Origin: Gemmatimonadota bacterium
Lineage (GTDB): Bacteria; Latescibacterota; UBA2968; UBA8231
DNA: 64,000 bases
NCBI GenBank assembly: GCA_018660835.1
Contig: JABJJN010000074.1
Span: 62,001 to 126,000, forward strand
Reading direction: 5' to 3'
Positions within the stretch are counted from its first letter, which is position 1. Every line of letters starts with the position of its first letter. The notes beneath the pieces were generated by a model that did no database searches, had not been told where the DNA came from, and saw only the letters and a list, made by a program, of their open reading frames with translations. The position numbers and the translations under genes were made by a program. Positions 9,801 to 17,591 of this stretch are shown here, in pieces.

Positions 9801-10098
9801 GTGCCTCGACGTCACGTCCATTCTGGGTCGCAGTCGCGTTGAAAAACTGGAAGGTACCCAGCTTCTGGGTCGCTATACCGTCTTCACACGGACCGGCTAT
9901 CTGCAGGGCGCCCGCCTGTGTGCCGATCTGCGCGGTGACACACAAGGAATCGAAATCCTGCAAGCGTGGAATCCGGACGGGCAGCATACACAATTTGAGT
10001 TGCTCACAACGCCCGACCTGGGCGTCAATGAGTGGGGATGGGTCGTCGACTATGTCGTGGGTGACACGGTAGTGTGGGAGCCGATTCAGGTAGAGTAG
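6847..10098 (+). CDS. Large heparinase II/III-like polysaccharide lyase family protein
   Basis: A 1083-aa protein. Its central part resembles the heparinase II/III alpha/alpha-toroid plus beta-sandwich fold: the toroid spans ~residues 200-560, and the typical block around residue 610-655 reads GDTSGHRHQDLLDVQLWVKG, then SDLGYP, then THNTVWA, corresponding to the family's catalytic His/Tyr region. The N-terminal third carries a treble-cysteine zinc-ribbon-like element, CxxC (GCPGC near 162) and CPEC (near 194). No signal peptide is visible, unusual for a polysaccharide lyase, although GGAG ten bases upstream supports the ATG. It probably cleaves uronate-containing polysaccharide or modifies oligosaccharides inside the cell; substrate unknown. 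Confidence 0.72.
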   Translation: MARCDFAWSPRLLQCGRTTRLPLRVDTPDVNLDLGSFTEVDRRWSDKQRTLYLYVRAPLSAGDEVVSAQSGSQEASTTIGVRSLEQIRQPITFRETTYPRRWPLGVASTPSTKRGQVLHDLPLAPPSAEAVSFWHNCDDATLWRQLPVAELPRAHFVNCHQGCPGCGTDVFTHSGFYPWVRNHLPGDFKSTCPECGLVFPDNDILAGDFSGAHSDLDPRQSIVDDGFGYVDEEGHLFLFTATYCRDQTRAFGAGVGVMAAHARQLGTGPEGEEARRRLSLMLLRYAEEEVYLAAVPQFRYGPTLGTELLWQWTTTGQTDWASEPDPVAALYRMGSQRYCIDTPYITETLAIAYDTVWPMLREDQQIVERARACGLEVGSPTGAVELVEQMLRSLLQVHLDGGASSNLPRVSEGVLVALRVLQRGDGHDALTWIYDEGPDELRVFTSNDFFPDGTPPEATGGYNNIHTNGLFALEHHLRQLKADQPGAYDEQQFPSMLADPRAARVALAPHEISMTGGAYLGFGDGGGPAVQSPQGADTFHAPLAPRALAWAAQYTADAAVARLHETVMSRQFVSQGMTILDGVGLAVLRSAGTPEHAAAGIVYGDTSGHRHQDLLDVQLWVKGQPFLSDLGYPQSWASRVRWEGHWATHNTVWATVPGVSSDLAGRGRVLRSIEMDGLQLIEIEAARWIQGADDENPSHWTRTDVRFRRLLALLQTDEDGVVLIDFSRVQGGDEHFRLCRGLEGELEILDATTTPRTGTLAAPDVERGEDESLRHTDHRGLAWMDEVEEVAQADGWCGRWRSRRNDEAEMDMFVLRASGAQALTGRATATMGTPESSTYSYRTVCWRVPERTQEMSHFDLVFEPRLGPTKLTSVQPIDAQDGSAIGVDIHTCGSRHLQLRWSPEGETSFAGQPCGALRIDLADKTIVTGTPCKATIIGLDREGVWIDVDGLVGIGVGDRLIINPEGRGRNYRVIDCQAVDGGQRLCLDVTSILGRSRVEKLEGTQLLGRYTVFTRTGYLQGARLCADLRGDTQGIEILQAWNPDGQHTQFELLTTPDLGVNEWGWVVDYVVGDTVVWEPIQVE

Positions 10099-10115
10099 GT
10101 GTGTTCCGGCCCCCC

Positions 10116-10138
10116 CACCCGCAGTGGTTCAGCGGGTG
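10116..10138. terminator. Possible tail-to-tail terminator hairpin
   Basis: Perfect 7-bp inverted repeat (CACCCGC / GCGGGTG) with a nine-base loop in the gap between the converging heparinase-like and sugar transferase genes, overlapping the latter's stop codon. There is no T-run on either side, so it could be a weak or protein-dependent bidirectional terminator, or chance. Confidence 0.3.
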
Positions 10139-11595
10139 CTCTTGCCAGCCAGCACGAACCAGACCGTACGCACCATGATCTTGAAGTCGAGTAGCAGTGA
10201 GGCATTCTCGATGTAGTACAGATCGTACTCAAGACGCTCCGCAGCGATCTTTGAGACATCGCTTGAATTCAGGTCGAATTCATGCTTCGACTGCGCCCAA
10301 CCCAGTAGCCCGGGTTTCACGTTGAAGCGGCGCGTGTAGAAGGGAATCTCCTGACGAAATCGGTCCACGAAGTAGGGACGTTCCGGTCGTGGTCCAACAA
10401 GACTCATGTCGCCTCGCAGGAAGTTCAGGCACTGAGGAATCTCGTCCAGATGTAGAGCCCGTAAAACTCGGCCGATCATCGTCACGCGTGGGTCGTCGCC
10501 CTTTACCCAAACCGGTCCGGTGCCCTCCTCCGCCTCCAATACCATGGAGCGGAACTTGTACATCATAAAGTTCTTGCCGTCGCGTCCCACCCGCTCCTGA
10601 CGGAACAAGATCGGCCCTTTGGAGGACAGACGGATCAGCAGCGCCGTCAACAACCACAAGGGCGCCAGACCACCGAGAATCAGCACCGCCACGGACACGT
10701 CAATCAGTCTTTTGCAGGCCGCTTCCCAAGGGGCCATCAACTGCGGCTGCAACTCCATCAGTGGCACGCCATAGATCTGGCTCGTGCGCACGTGGCCCGT
10801 CACGATGTCGTAGAGATCCGGTGTAATAGAGAAACTCACTGCCGTGCCCGGCCCACCACTGGCCTCGACGATACGCATGATGTCCTCATGCGAATTGGAT
10901 GTGAGTGCAATCAGAACCGCCTCGACCCTGTGACGACCCAGCAGTTGCGCGAGATCCTTCAGACCGCCCATGACCTCGACGCCACCGACCTGCCGCGCCT
11001 CCGCCGTGTGTTCGACAGACGGATCAACGAAGCCGACGACATCGTATCCCTGAGCGGGAGAAGAGGAGAGATTCTGCAGCAATCGTTCGCCACGCTCATC
11101 CACGCCAACGATGACGGCACGACACCGACCGATCCCCGAAGCCAGCAATTTCCGCTGCAGAGTCCGAACGAGGATTCTTCCTCCGGCGACGAGACCGACC
11201 AAGGCAAGCCAGTAGGATCCGACCAGTGCACGTGTGAAACTCACATCGCGCAGATCGAAGGTCGCGATGAAGATCAAGACCGTGCCCATCGTAACAACCT
11301 TGAGCACAGTGATCGCTTCGTCGAACCGAGACATCGACTGTCGCTGCCGATAGAGTCCCTGAAAGACAAACAGAACGGCCCAGGTCACGTAGATCAGCGG
11401 CAACGCATCCCACAGATAAAAATCCAGGACATAGGAAAAGGTTGGCGTGCTCGCCGGATGCATCTGCTGCCAGCTGCGAGTCACCGTGTCCAGCGAGCCA
11501 CCCACATGCTTCATCCACAGCAGAGTCACCGTCGCCAGATTGATGCCGACGAAGTCGCTGATCGCCAACAGGCCGAGAACCCATAGTTGCGACAT
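10129..11595 (-). CDS. Exopolysaccharide polyprenyl glycosylphosphotransferase (WbaP/WcaJ type)
   Basis: Initiating sugar-1-phosphate transferase that loads the first sugar onto undecaprenyl phosphate. The chosen ATG (11595) overlaps the upstream glycosyltransferase stop as TAATG and gives 488 aa. Order: four to five N-terminal membrane segments; a Rossmann-like domain (RCRAVIVGVDERGERLL); a further membrane hairpin; and the C-terminal bacterial sugar transferase domain with KRLIDVSVAVLILGG, GPILFRQERVGRDG, MMYKFRSM, LHLDEIPQCLNFLRGDMSLV and GPRPERP. All catalytic blocks are present. It is the last gene of the carbamoyltransferase-GT2-transferase unit. The frame is open 97 codons further upstream, but that stretch is antisense-like coding of the GT2 gene and lacks homology. 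Confidence 0.9.
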   Translation of the reverse strand: MSQLWVLGLLAISDFVGINLATVTLLWMKHVGGSLDTVTRSWQQMHPASTPTFSYVLDFYLWDALPLIYVTWAVLFVFQGLYRQRQSMSRFDEAITVLKVVTMGTVLIFIATFDLRDVSFTRALVGSYWLALVGLVAGGRILVRTLQRKLLASGIGRCRAVIVGVDERGERLLQNLSSSPAQGYDVVGFVDPSVEHTAEARQVGGVEVMGGLKDLAQLLGRHRVEAVLIALTSNSHEDIMRIVEASGGPGTAVSFSITPDLYDIVTGHVRTSQIYGVPLMELQPQLMAPWEAACKRLIDVSVAVLILGGLAPLWLLTALLIRLSSKGPILFRQERVGRDGKNFMMYKFRSMVLEAEEGTGPVWVKGDDPRVTMIGRVLRALHLDEIPQCLNFLRGDMSLVGPRPERPYFVDRFRQEIPFYTRRFNVKPGLLGWAQSKHEFDLNSSDVSKIAAERLEYDLYYIENASLLLDFKIMVRTVWFVLAGKSTR

Positions 11596-12791
11596 TAGCG
11601 CGTCACCGGCTTCCAGATTGTATGACGCTGTCCTCGCAGAGCGGCCAACAGCCCCCGCAAAACGCCGAGATTGATCGCACAAAAGTGGGTGGGTACGTAG
11701 AACAGGCCGACGCGACCAAGCGTTCCAGGAAGCAGAGCCCCAAGCAGCGCCAGGCCGTAGAAAAGCAACTGCGCCATCAGCAGTGGTGAACCCAGTGGGT
11801 GTCCCTGAATTGACATCATCATGGTCGCCGCCAACAGCACGAGCAGAAACACCGGCACCAGCCATCGCATGACTTTGTGGGACCACAATTCAAAAGCGAA
11901 CAGAGTGGAGGACCATAGGGGCACAAGAGCCCCGCGCTCCTGCCAAAGACTGTAAACAGAGCGGGCGATGATGCGCCGCCGGCGGCGCATCTCGTCATTA
12001 AAACCTGGCGCCGTCGTTTCAGTGGCGACGGCTTCATCCGTGTAGATCACCTGCCAGCCGCGACGTCGGATCCGAATGGGCATGATAAAGTCGGAGATGA
12101 TCGCCGAATCCAGCTCCTCAAAGAGCTCCCTGCGAAGTGCATAGATGGAGCCATTGGCGCCGACCAGCGAGCCGAGACGACTCTCCTGACGCTTGAGGAA
12201 CTGTTCATAGCGCCAGTAGAACCCCTCCCCCTTGCCGGCACCACCGTGCAACGGATTCAGATAGCGTAGCTCGCCGCAGACGCAGCCGATTTTCTGATCG
12301 GTGAAAGGTGTCAATAACTTCTGCAGTGCGTCGGCGGCATAGATGCTGTTGGCATCGGAGAAGACCAGAATATCACCCGTCGCCTGCCGCACTGCAGCGT
12401 TCTGTGCCAAAGTCTTGCCCGCGTTCTCTGGTTGTTCGACGAACACGTAGCCCGCACGTGCCTCGTAACCGCGGGCGATTTCGTTTGTCTGATCCGTCGA
12501 ACCGTCGGAGACGACGACGACCTGTAGATCACCTGGATACTGCAGACTTAGAGAATTCTCGATCTTCGAGGCCAGGACATCCTGCTCGTTGTAGGCGGCA
12601 ATCACGAGACTCACCGACGGCCACTGCTCGGGTGGCACGAAGGGTGTGCGACGACGCCAGAATGTCAACAGCCACAGTGACATCGGATAGAGCAGATAGG
12701 CATACAGGATTGCACCGGCAGCCACACTGGCGACCAGATACCACTCAGGCCAGTCGACGATGGCAAGCCATCTCGTCGACGGTTGAGTCAT
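11595..12791 (-). CDS. Membrane glycosyltransferase, family 2
   Basis: Processive-type GT2 of 398 aa. One N-terminal membrane segment (residues ~17-40) precedes the GT-A domain: SVSLVIAAYNEQDVLASKI, VVVSDGSTDQT, the DxD-like site VFSDANSIY and an acceptor loop with EGFYWRYEQF. Three C-terminal membrane segments follow (~300-375). Such proteins transfer sugars to a lipid-linked or extruded glycan at the inner membrane. Its start overlaps the carbamoyltransferase stop (ATGA) and its stop overlaps the next start (TAATG), so three genes are translationally coupled. Confidence 0.88.
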   Translation of the reverse strand: MTQPSTRWLAIVDWPEWYLVASVAAGAILYAYLLYPMSLWLLTFWRRRTPFVPPEQWPSVSLVIAAYNEQDVLASKIENSLSLQYPGDLQVVVVSDGSTDQTNEIARGYEARAGYVFVEQPENAGKTLAQNAAVRQATGDILVFSDANSIYAADALQKLLTPFTDQKIGCVCGELRYLNPLHGGAGKGEGFYWRYEQFLKRQESRLGSLVGANGSIYALRRELFEELDSAIISDFIMPIRIRRRGWQVIYTDEAVATETTAPGFNDEMRRRRRIIARSVYSLWQERGALVPLWSSTLFAFELWSHKVMRWLVPVFLLVLLAATMMMSIQGHPLGSPLLMAQLLFYGLALLGALLPGTLGRVGLFYVPTHFCAINLGVLRGLLAALRGQRHTIWKPVTR

Positions 12792-14503
12792 GGGGCGCCT
12801 CGTTTGCTTACCAGTAGATCTCCGAGAATCAGATGGCGCAGGCCGGATGTAAGCAACACACGCACGGCGTCTGCGGCGCCACAGACCACTGGCTCACCAT
12901 GCAGATTGAAAGACGTATTGAGCAAGACATGACGTCCGGTTCGTGCGGCAAAGCGCTCAAGAATCGCTTCGTATCCCGGATTCTGCCCATCCTCCAGCAG
13001 CTGTGGCCGCGCCGTCAGATCGGCATTGTGCACGGCAGCCATAAAGTCAGATCGCTTCTCGGTAGAGTCGAAGGTATTCATCATATACGGTGAGGGGAGA
13101 TCCTTTGGATTGCGGAAGTACTGGGCCGCATCCCGTCGCCGCACGACGGGTGCAAAGGGCATCCAGAAATCGCGCTTCTTGATCATGCGATTGATGACCC
13201 GCACGACATCCTGATTGATGGGATCGGCAAGAATCGAGCGACTGCCAAGGGCACGCGCGCCAAATTCCATGGGTCCAGCTGCTCGAGCAACGATCTCCCC
13301 CGCCGCCAGTAGCTGTGCAACCCGTTCCGCCATCTGCTCGGGCCGTTCCACCTCAACGCGATCACCGACATCGGCGACGGCGGCACGGCACTCTTCCAAA
13401 CCGAGGTCCGGTCCAAGATAGGCGTGAGCAAGAGGCTTGGGCGTCAGCCTGTCGGCTGCCGCCGCTAGATAACATGCCCCGAAGGGCAACGACTCGTCGC
13501 CACAGGAGGGAAAAGCAGCAAAGGATTCCAACATGGGTAGTTCGCAGATCATCTTGCTCGCTTTGACATTCATGAACACACCACCGGCGACCAGCACGCG
13601 GCGCAATCCTGTTTCCTCGATCCAAGCGCTGACCCACTGTGTCATGACTTCCTCAGTGAATTTCTGCAGACCAGCACAGATGGAGTCAAAGCGGACGCGA
13701 CGCAGATCCTTCTCAAGTCGACGCCCGATGAGGGCAATCGGTTCACCGACGCCGCGAATCCAGCGCGGCCCTTGCCGTTCAACGCGCAGATAGCGACGCA
13801 GAATAGCGGCAACCGGTTCGGCATATTCATCTGCCGCATAGGGGGCCATACCCATGATCTTGAACTCGTGCTCAAGGGGCTTGAAACCCAGCAAATGGGT
13901 TACAACTGCATAGAGTTCTCCCAGACTATCCTGCTGAGAAACCTGGGCCAGCGGATGTAGATGCCCCTGGCTCCCACGCCACACAGATCCGCTGAGCCCG
14001 TCGCCGCCGCCATCCAGTGTGATCACCAGGTAGTCGTCATCGTCCTGGCGCATGCCGTGGTAGGCGGTCGCCGCGTGCGCCTCGTGATGGTCGTAGTAGT
14101 GAATTCGATCTTCGGGCAGTCCCAACTGCACGAGGGCACTGGTTCGCTGCCCGGATCGTGCGGCCCCTCGCCACCGGCGATAGGGGCCACGGCGCCCGAG
14201 CCAGGAGGCAAGACGGCTTTTCGGTGTGCCTTGATAGCGTCGATCAAAACCCAGGAGTAGATCTTCCGGCCGTTTCATCGTCGCCACATACCGCGACGCC
14301 ACCGCCACCTGTGTCACATTTGCCAGATCGACGCCGTGTTCCTTTGCCAGCCAGCCAATGGCCTGCACAGGGGTACCCACGTCGTTCTTCAGACGAGTCA
14401 GGCGTTCTTCCTGCAACGCCGCCACAACCTGGCCGTCTATACTCAGACAAGCGGCCGCGTTATGGCCGTCAAAAACACCCAGATCAATCCGGGATTCACT
14501 CAT
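12788..14503 (-). CDS. NodU/CmcH-type carbamoyltransferase
   Basis: O-carbamoyltransferase of 571 aa with the two-domain NodU/TobZ architecture. The N-terminal Kae1-like half has DGHNAAACLSIDG, the metal-binding YDHHEAHAATAYH and the nucleotide loop VITLDGGGDG; later come GVFMNVKASKMI and the C-terminal Sua5/YrdC-like half with FGARALGSRSILADP. These enzymes make carbamoyl-AMP from carbamoyl phosphate and ATP and transfer the carbamoyl group to a hydroxyl, here most likely on a polysaccharide sugar. It heads the coupled minus-strand unit 14503-10129. Its ATG faces a plus-strand glycosyltransferase whose possible upstream start shares the same CATG. Confidence 0.9.
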   Translation of the reverse strand: MSESRIDLGVFDGHNAAACLSIDGQVVAALQEERLTRLKNDVGTPVQAIGWLAKEHGVDLANVTQVAVASRYVATMKRPEDLLLGFDRRYQGTPKSRLASWLGRRGPYRRWRGAARSGQRTSALVQLGLPEDRIHYYDHHEAHAATAYHGMRQDDDDYLVITLDGGGDGLSGSVWRGSQGHLHPLAQVSQQDSLGELYAVVTHLLGFKPLEHEFKIMGMAPYAADEYAEPVAAILRRYLRVERQGPRWIRGVGEPIALIGRRLEKDLRRVRFDSICAGLQKFTEEVMTQWVSAWIEETGLRRVLVAGGVFMNVKASKMICELPMLESFAAFPSCGDESLPFGACYLAAAADRLTPKPLAHAYLGPDLGLEECRAAVADVGDRVEVERPEQMAERVAQLLAAGEIVARAAGPMEFGARALGSRSILADPINQDVVRVINRMIKKRDFWMPFAPVVRRRDAAQYFRNPKDLPSPYMMNTFDSTEKRSDFMAAVHNADLTARPQLLEDGQNPGYEAILERFAARTGRHVLLNTSFNLHGEPVVCGAADAVRVLLTSGLRHLILGDLLVSKRGAP

Positions 14504-14546
14504 GGAAGATTTGACAATCCTTGGGGTGGGCGGCAGACTTCAACCG

Positions 14547-15743
14547 ATGGTCGACATCTGCTCGCTTTCTACCGTTCACTACGCTTACGACAATCGTATT
14601 TACCACAAGCAGGCCCGCTCACTGGCCGCTGCCGGGTTCAGCGTGACCGTTCTGGCGCGCGCGGAGGATGATCCGCCGCCAGATGACACGGTCGACGTCC
14701 AATACCTCCCCAGCCATCACTCTCGCTTCGCCCGCTTCGTCAGTACCCTGCGCTTGCTAGGACGTGTCTTTCAGCTTCGCGCCCGCGTCTATGTCGTCCA
14801 CGATCCTGAGCTTTTGCCACTGGCCCTGGCCCTCAAGCTTCTGCGCTGCCGCGTCGTCTACGACATGCACGAGGACATGCCGGCCCAGATCGGTATGAAG
14901 GAGTGGCTGCCCCGATGGTCGCGGCCCTTCATTGCGGCACTCTACCGACGTCTGGAACGCTTCGCCCTGCGCCGCCTTGATGGACTGGTTCTGGCAGAGA
15001 CCGGATATGAGCCGGCCTACACCCATCGACATCGTGCAACGGTCCTCAACTATCCAACGACCCGATCCCACCAAGCGGATGCACAAGATGCCACCCACCA
15101 GATAATATCGGCATCGGACGATGAACCGGGCCAGGTGCCTGCTCAAGCGCCGGGCCAGGTCGTTGCCTATGTGGGTACTCTCACCGAGCGCCGCGGCCTG
15201 TTCACCATGCTCGAGGCAGCCCGCCAGATCAAGGAAGACATCCCCTCTGTTCTGTTCAAGCTTGTGGGCCCGATCAATGTGCCTTCAGAGGCAGCGCGTG
15301 CCAAAGCGTTCATCGATGACCACGACCTACATCAGATCGTTCAATTTACCGGTCGCCTGGCTCCTGTGCAGGCCCATGCTCAACTCAAAGATGCGCGTGT
15401 TGGCCTGGCTCTGCTCGAACCGGAGCCTAACTATCTGCACTCCCTGCCAACGAAACTGTTCGAATACATGCTCGCCGGCGTCCCCGTCCTATGCAGCAAT
15501 GTGCCTCTCTGGCAGCAGATCGTCGCTGACAGCGGTTGTGGATTCACCGTCAGTCCCCATGACATGACCGCCATTGTCAGCCACCTCAAGCTACTGCTTC
15601 AAGACGATGAGGTATGGCGTCGCTGTCGAGACCATGGACTGGCAGCAGTCCATCAGCACTACACCTGGGAATCCCAGGCAGAACATCTGATCGACTTCTA
15701 TGCTGCCTTCGTCGACCCTGCAGCCTTGTCGACAAAAGTCTGA
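14547..15743 (+). CDS. Glycosyltransferase family 4
   Basis: GT-B glycosyltransferase of 398 aa, the only plus-strand gene inside the polysaccharide locus. The N-terminal block (SLSTVHYAYDNRIYHKQARSL) matches the H-x-x-x-D-x-R-I-x-x-K-x-A motif that begins this GT4 subgroup, so I prefer ATG 14547; ATG 14502, overlapping the divergent carbamoyltransferase start, would add 15 residues. The C-terminal half has VAYVGTLTERRG and a nucleotide-sugar E-x7-E-like region (FEYMLAGVPVLCSN). Its 3' end overlaps the converging asparagine synthase gene by 46 bp. Confidence 0.87.
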   Translation: MVDICSLSTVHYAYDNRIYHKQARSLAAAGFSVTVLARAEDDPPPDDTVDVQYLPSHHSRFARFVSTLRLLGRVFQLRARVYVVHDPELLPLALALKLLRCRVVYDMHEDMPAQIGMKEWLPRWSRPFIAALYRRLERFALRRLDGLVLAETGYEPAYTHRHRATVLNYPTTRSHQADAQDATHQIISASDDEPGQVPAQAPGQVVAYVGTLTERRGLFTMLEAARQIKEDIPSVLFKLVGPINVPSEAARAKAFIDDHDLHQIVQFTGRLAPVQAHAQLKDARVGLALLEPEPNYLHSLPTKLFEYMLAGVPVLCSNVPLWQQIVADSGCGFTVSPHDMTAIVSHLKLLLQDDEVWRRCRDHGLAAVHQHYTWESQAEHLIDFYAAFVDPAALSTKV

Positions 15744-17590
15744 TACCACAACTCAAGATTCAGCAGTCGCCACAGAGCCCATCCGTGATCCGTGCTACCA
15801 TCGAAGTGCTCTGCCTGCAAGCGCGTGACCGTCGATTCACGCAGGAGTCCGCGTCGCGCAATGGTCGCCGGCGCCAGATGGTCACGGACAAATTCCTCGC
15901 TCTCGCGCAACCAGCGCCCCACGGGGGTCGGAAACCCCTTCTTGTCACGCCGCTCCACGATGGAGGATGGCAGACGATCTTTCATTGCCTCGCGCAAAAT
16001 CCACTTGCTGCGATCGTCACGGATCTTCGTGTGATAAGGCAGGCCAATACAGAACTCGACGAGACGATGATCGAGAAATGGTACCCGTGCCTCCAAAGAA
16101 ACCGCCATCGTACTGCGATCCGTATAGTGCAGCAGACGCCGCAAGCCCCAACCCAGCAGAGCCTCCGACAAGGCTTTGTCCAGTGCCGTGTCCCCAGGCC
16201 AATCCTGCTGCACAGGTGCCACAGCCGTCACCTCGCTGAGCAATTCATCCTGCATCAGTGATTGTGCCTGTCTTTGCTTGAGTCGACGTCGCCAGCCGTC
16301 ACCTTGGGCCCCAATGGCAGCGGCCAGGTAGATGCCCCAGTGACGACCGGTCAGCGAACCAATGCGCCGTGCCTCACCTAGCAGACGACGCCATCCTACG
16401 CGCTGACCCTGCTCGTCCAATTGCCGCATACGAGTATGTAGGTAGGGCAGAAAATACAGGTGATAGCCACCGAGCATCTCGTCTGGCCCCTGCCCGCTGA
16501 GAGCAACCTTCACATGTGTCGCTGCAAGTTGCGCCACGCACCACTCTGAGAAGGGTCCAGGGCCATTTGTCGGCGTTTCCTGTGCCGCGACGAAGTCGCC
16601 GAGTTGGTCACGCAGCACAGTGGCATCTGGCGTAAGTCGGTGGTGGTGGGTTCCATAGGTTTCGGCGATCTGCGACGCGAAGGCCGTTTCGTCGAAACCA
16701 TCATCATCAAAATTGACGGAAAAGGACTGCAGTGTCTGTGTACTCTGACGCGTAGCTGACTCGACGATGGCACTGGAGTCGAGCCCTCCACTGAGGAAGA
16801 TCCCGAGCGGAACATCACTTCGCAGCTGGAGTCGCACACTGTCATCGAAGAGGTCTTTGAAGGTCTCGACAGGCCGCGCGTAGTCGAAGGTGGCACGCGC
16901 CCCTTCTGGCGTCGGATTCCAGTACGGAATCTGAACAATCGACTTTGGCTCGTCCACATCCATACGGATGAAGTGCCCGGGTTGTAGCTGCTGAATGCCG
17001 GCGAAGAATGTCGTCTCGTTGTGATCGAATCTCTCGAGCGAGAGGAAGTCATAGATCGCCGTCCTCGATGGCGTTGCATCGCCACCGGCGCGCAGAATCG
17101 CCCGCAGCTCCGAGGCGAACAGCACCTCCTCCCCTGTCTGGTAGTAGAGGGGTTTGATCCCGAGGGCGTCTCTGGCCAGCAACAACTGTCGAGCATCGCG
17201 ATCGTAGAGGGCAAAGGCGAACATACCCACGAACCGCACGAGACTCGCCTCGATCCCCCACTCCTCGACAGCGTGCAGAACCACCTCACAATCCGTCTGC
17301 GAGGTAAAGTGGTGTCCTGCTCGACGCAGATCGGCGCGCAATTCTACATAGTTGTAGAGCTCACCATTGAAGATGAGGAATAGGCTTTCGTCCTCATTGG
17401 CCAACGGCTGCTGCCCCGCTGCGCTCAGATCGATAATGCTGAGGCGTCGATGTCCGAGCCCGACATTGCCATCAATCAACTGTCCCGCGTCGTCAGGTCC
17501 CCTGTGACGCATACTGTCACGCATGCCCTCGAGTCGTGATGTGTCGACGGTTTGTCCCGCAGGTTGAACGATGCCGCAGAGTCCGCACAC
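15698..17590 (-). CDS. asnB: Asparagine synthase (glutamine-hydrolysing) / amidotransferase
   Basis: Two-domain glutamine-dependent amidotransferase of 630 aa. The start is the GTG at 17590, giving M-C-G-L-C-G-I, because the class II glutaminase requires Cys2 as N-terminal nucleophile; the frame further upstream is not coding. The glutaminase domain shows RHRGPDD, GHRRLSIIDLS and FNGELYNY (~74-81). The synthetase domain has the ATP pyrophosphatase P-loop SGGLDSS (~267-273), LSGQGPDEMLGGY and ARVPFLDHRL. In polysaccharide loci such proteins may amidate a sugar carboxylate rather than make free asparagine. It starts one base after the GT4 stop. Confidence 0.9.
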   Translation of the reverse strand: MCGLCGIVQPAGQTVDTSRLEGMRDSMRHRGPDDAGQLIDGNVGLGHRRLSIIDLSAAGQQPLANEDESLFLIFNGELYNYVELRADLRRAGHHFTSQTDCEVVLHAVEEWGIEASLVRFVGMFAFALYDRDARQLLLARDALGIKPLYYQTGEEVLFASELRAILRAGGDATPSRTAIYDFLSLERFDHNETTFFAGIQQLQPGHFIRMDVDEPKSIVQIPYWNPTPEGARATFDYARPVETFKDLFDDSVRLQLRSDVPLGIFLSGGLDSSAIVESATRQSTQTLQSFSVNFDDDGFDETAFASQIAETYGTHHHRLTPDATVLRDQLGDFVAAQETPTNGPGPFSEWCVAQLAATHVKVALSGQGPDEMLGGYHLYFLPYLHTRMRQLDEQGQRVGWRRLLGEARRIGSLTGRHWGIYLAAAIGAQGDGWRRRLKQRQAQSLMQDELLSEVTAVAPVQQDWPGDTALDKALSEALLGWGLRRLLHYTDRSTMAVSLEARVPFLDHRLVEFCIGLPYHTKIRDDRSKWILREAMKDRLPSSIVERRDKKGFPTPVGRWLRESEEFVRDHLAPATIARRGLLRESTVTRLQAEHFDGSTDHGWALWRLLNLELWYQTFVDKAAGSTKAA

Positions 17591-17591
17591 T

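Noticed and set aside
10792..11586. 264-codon plus-strand open frame
   Set aside because: It lies wholly antisense to the sugar transferase gene, its protein is low-complexity and Arg/His/Gln-rich, and it matches no family.
14501..14504. Shared CATG as start of both the carbamoyltransferase and the divergent GT4 gene
   Set aside because: Possible, but the GT4 family motif begins at ATG 14547, so the shared start is probably coincidence.
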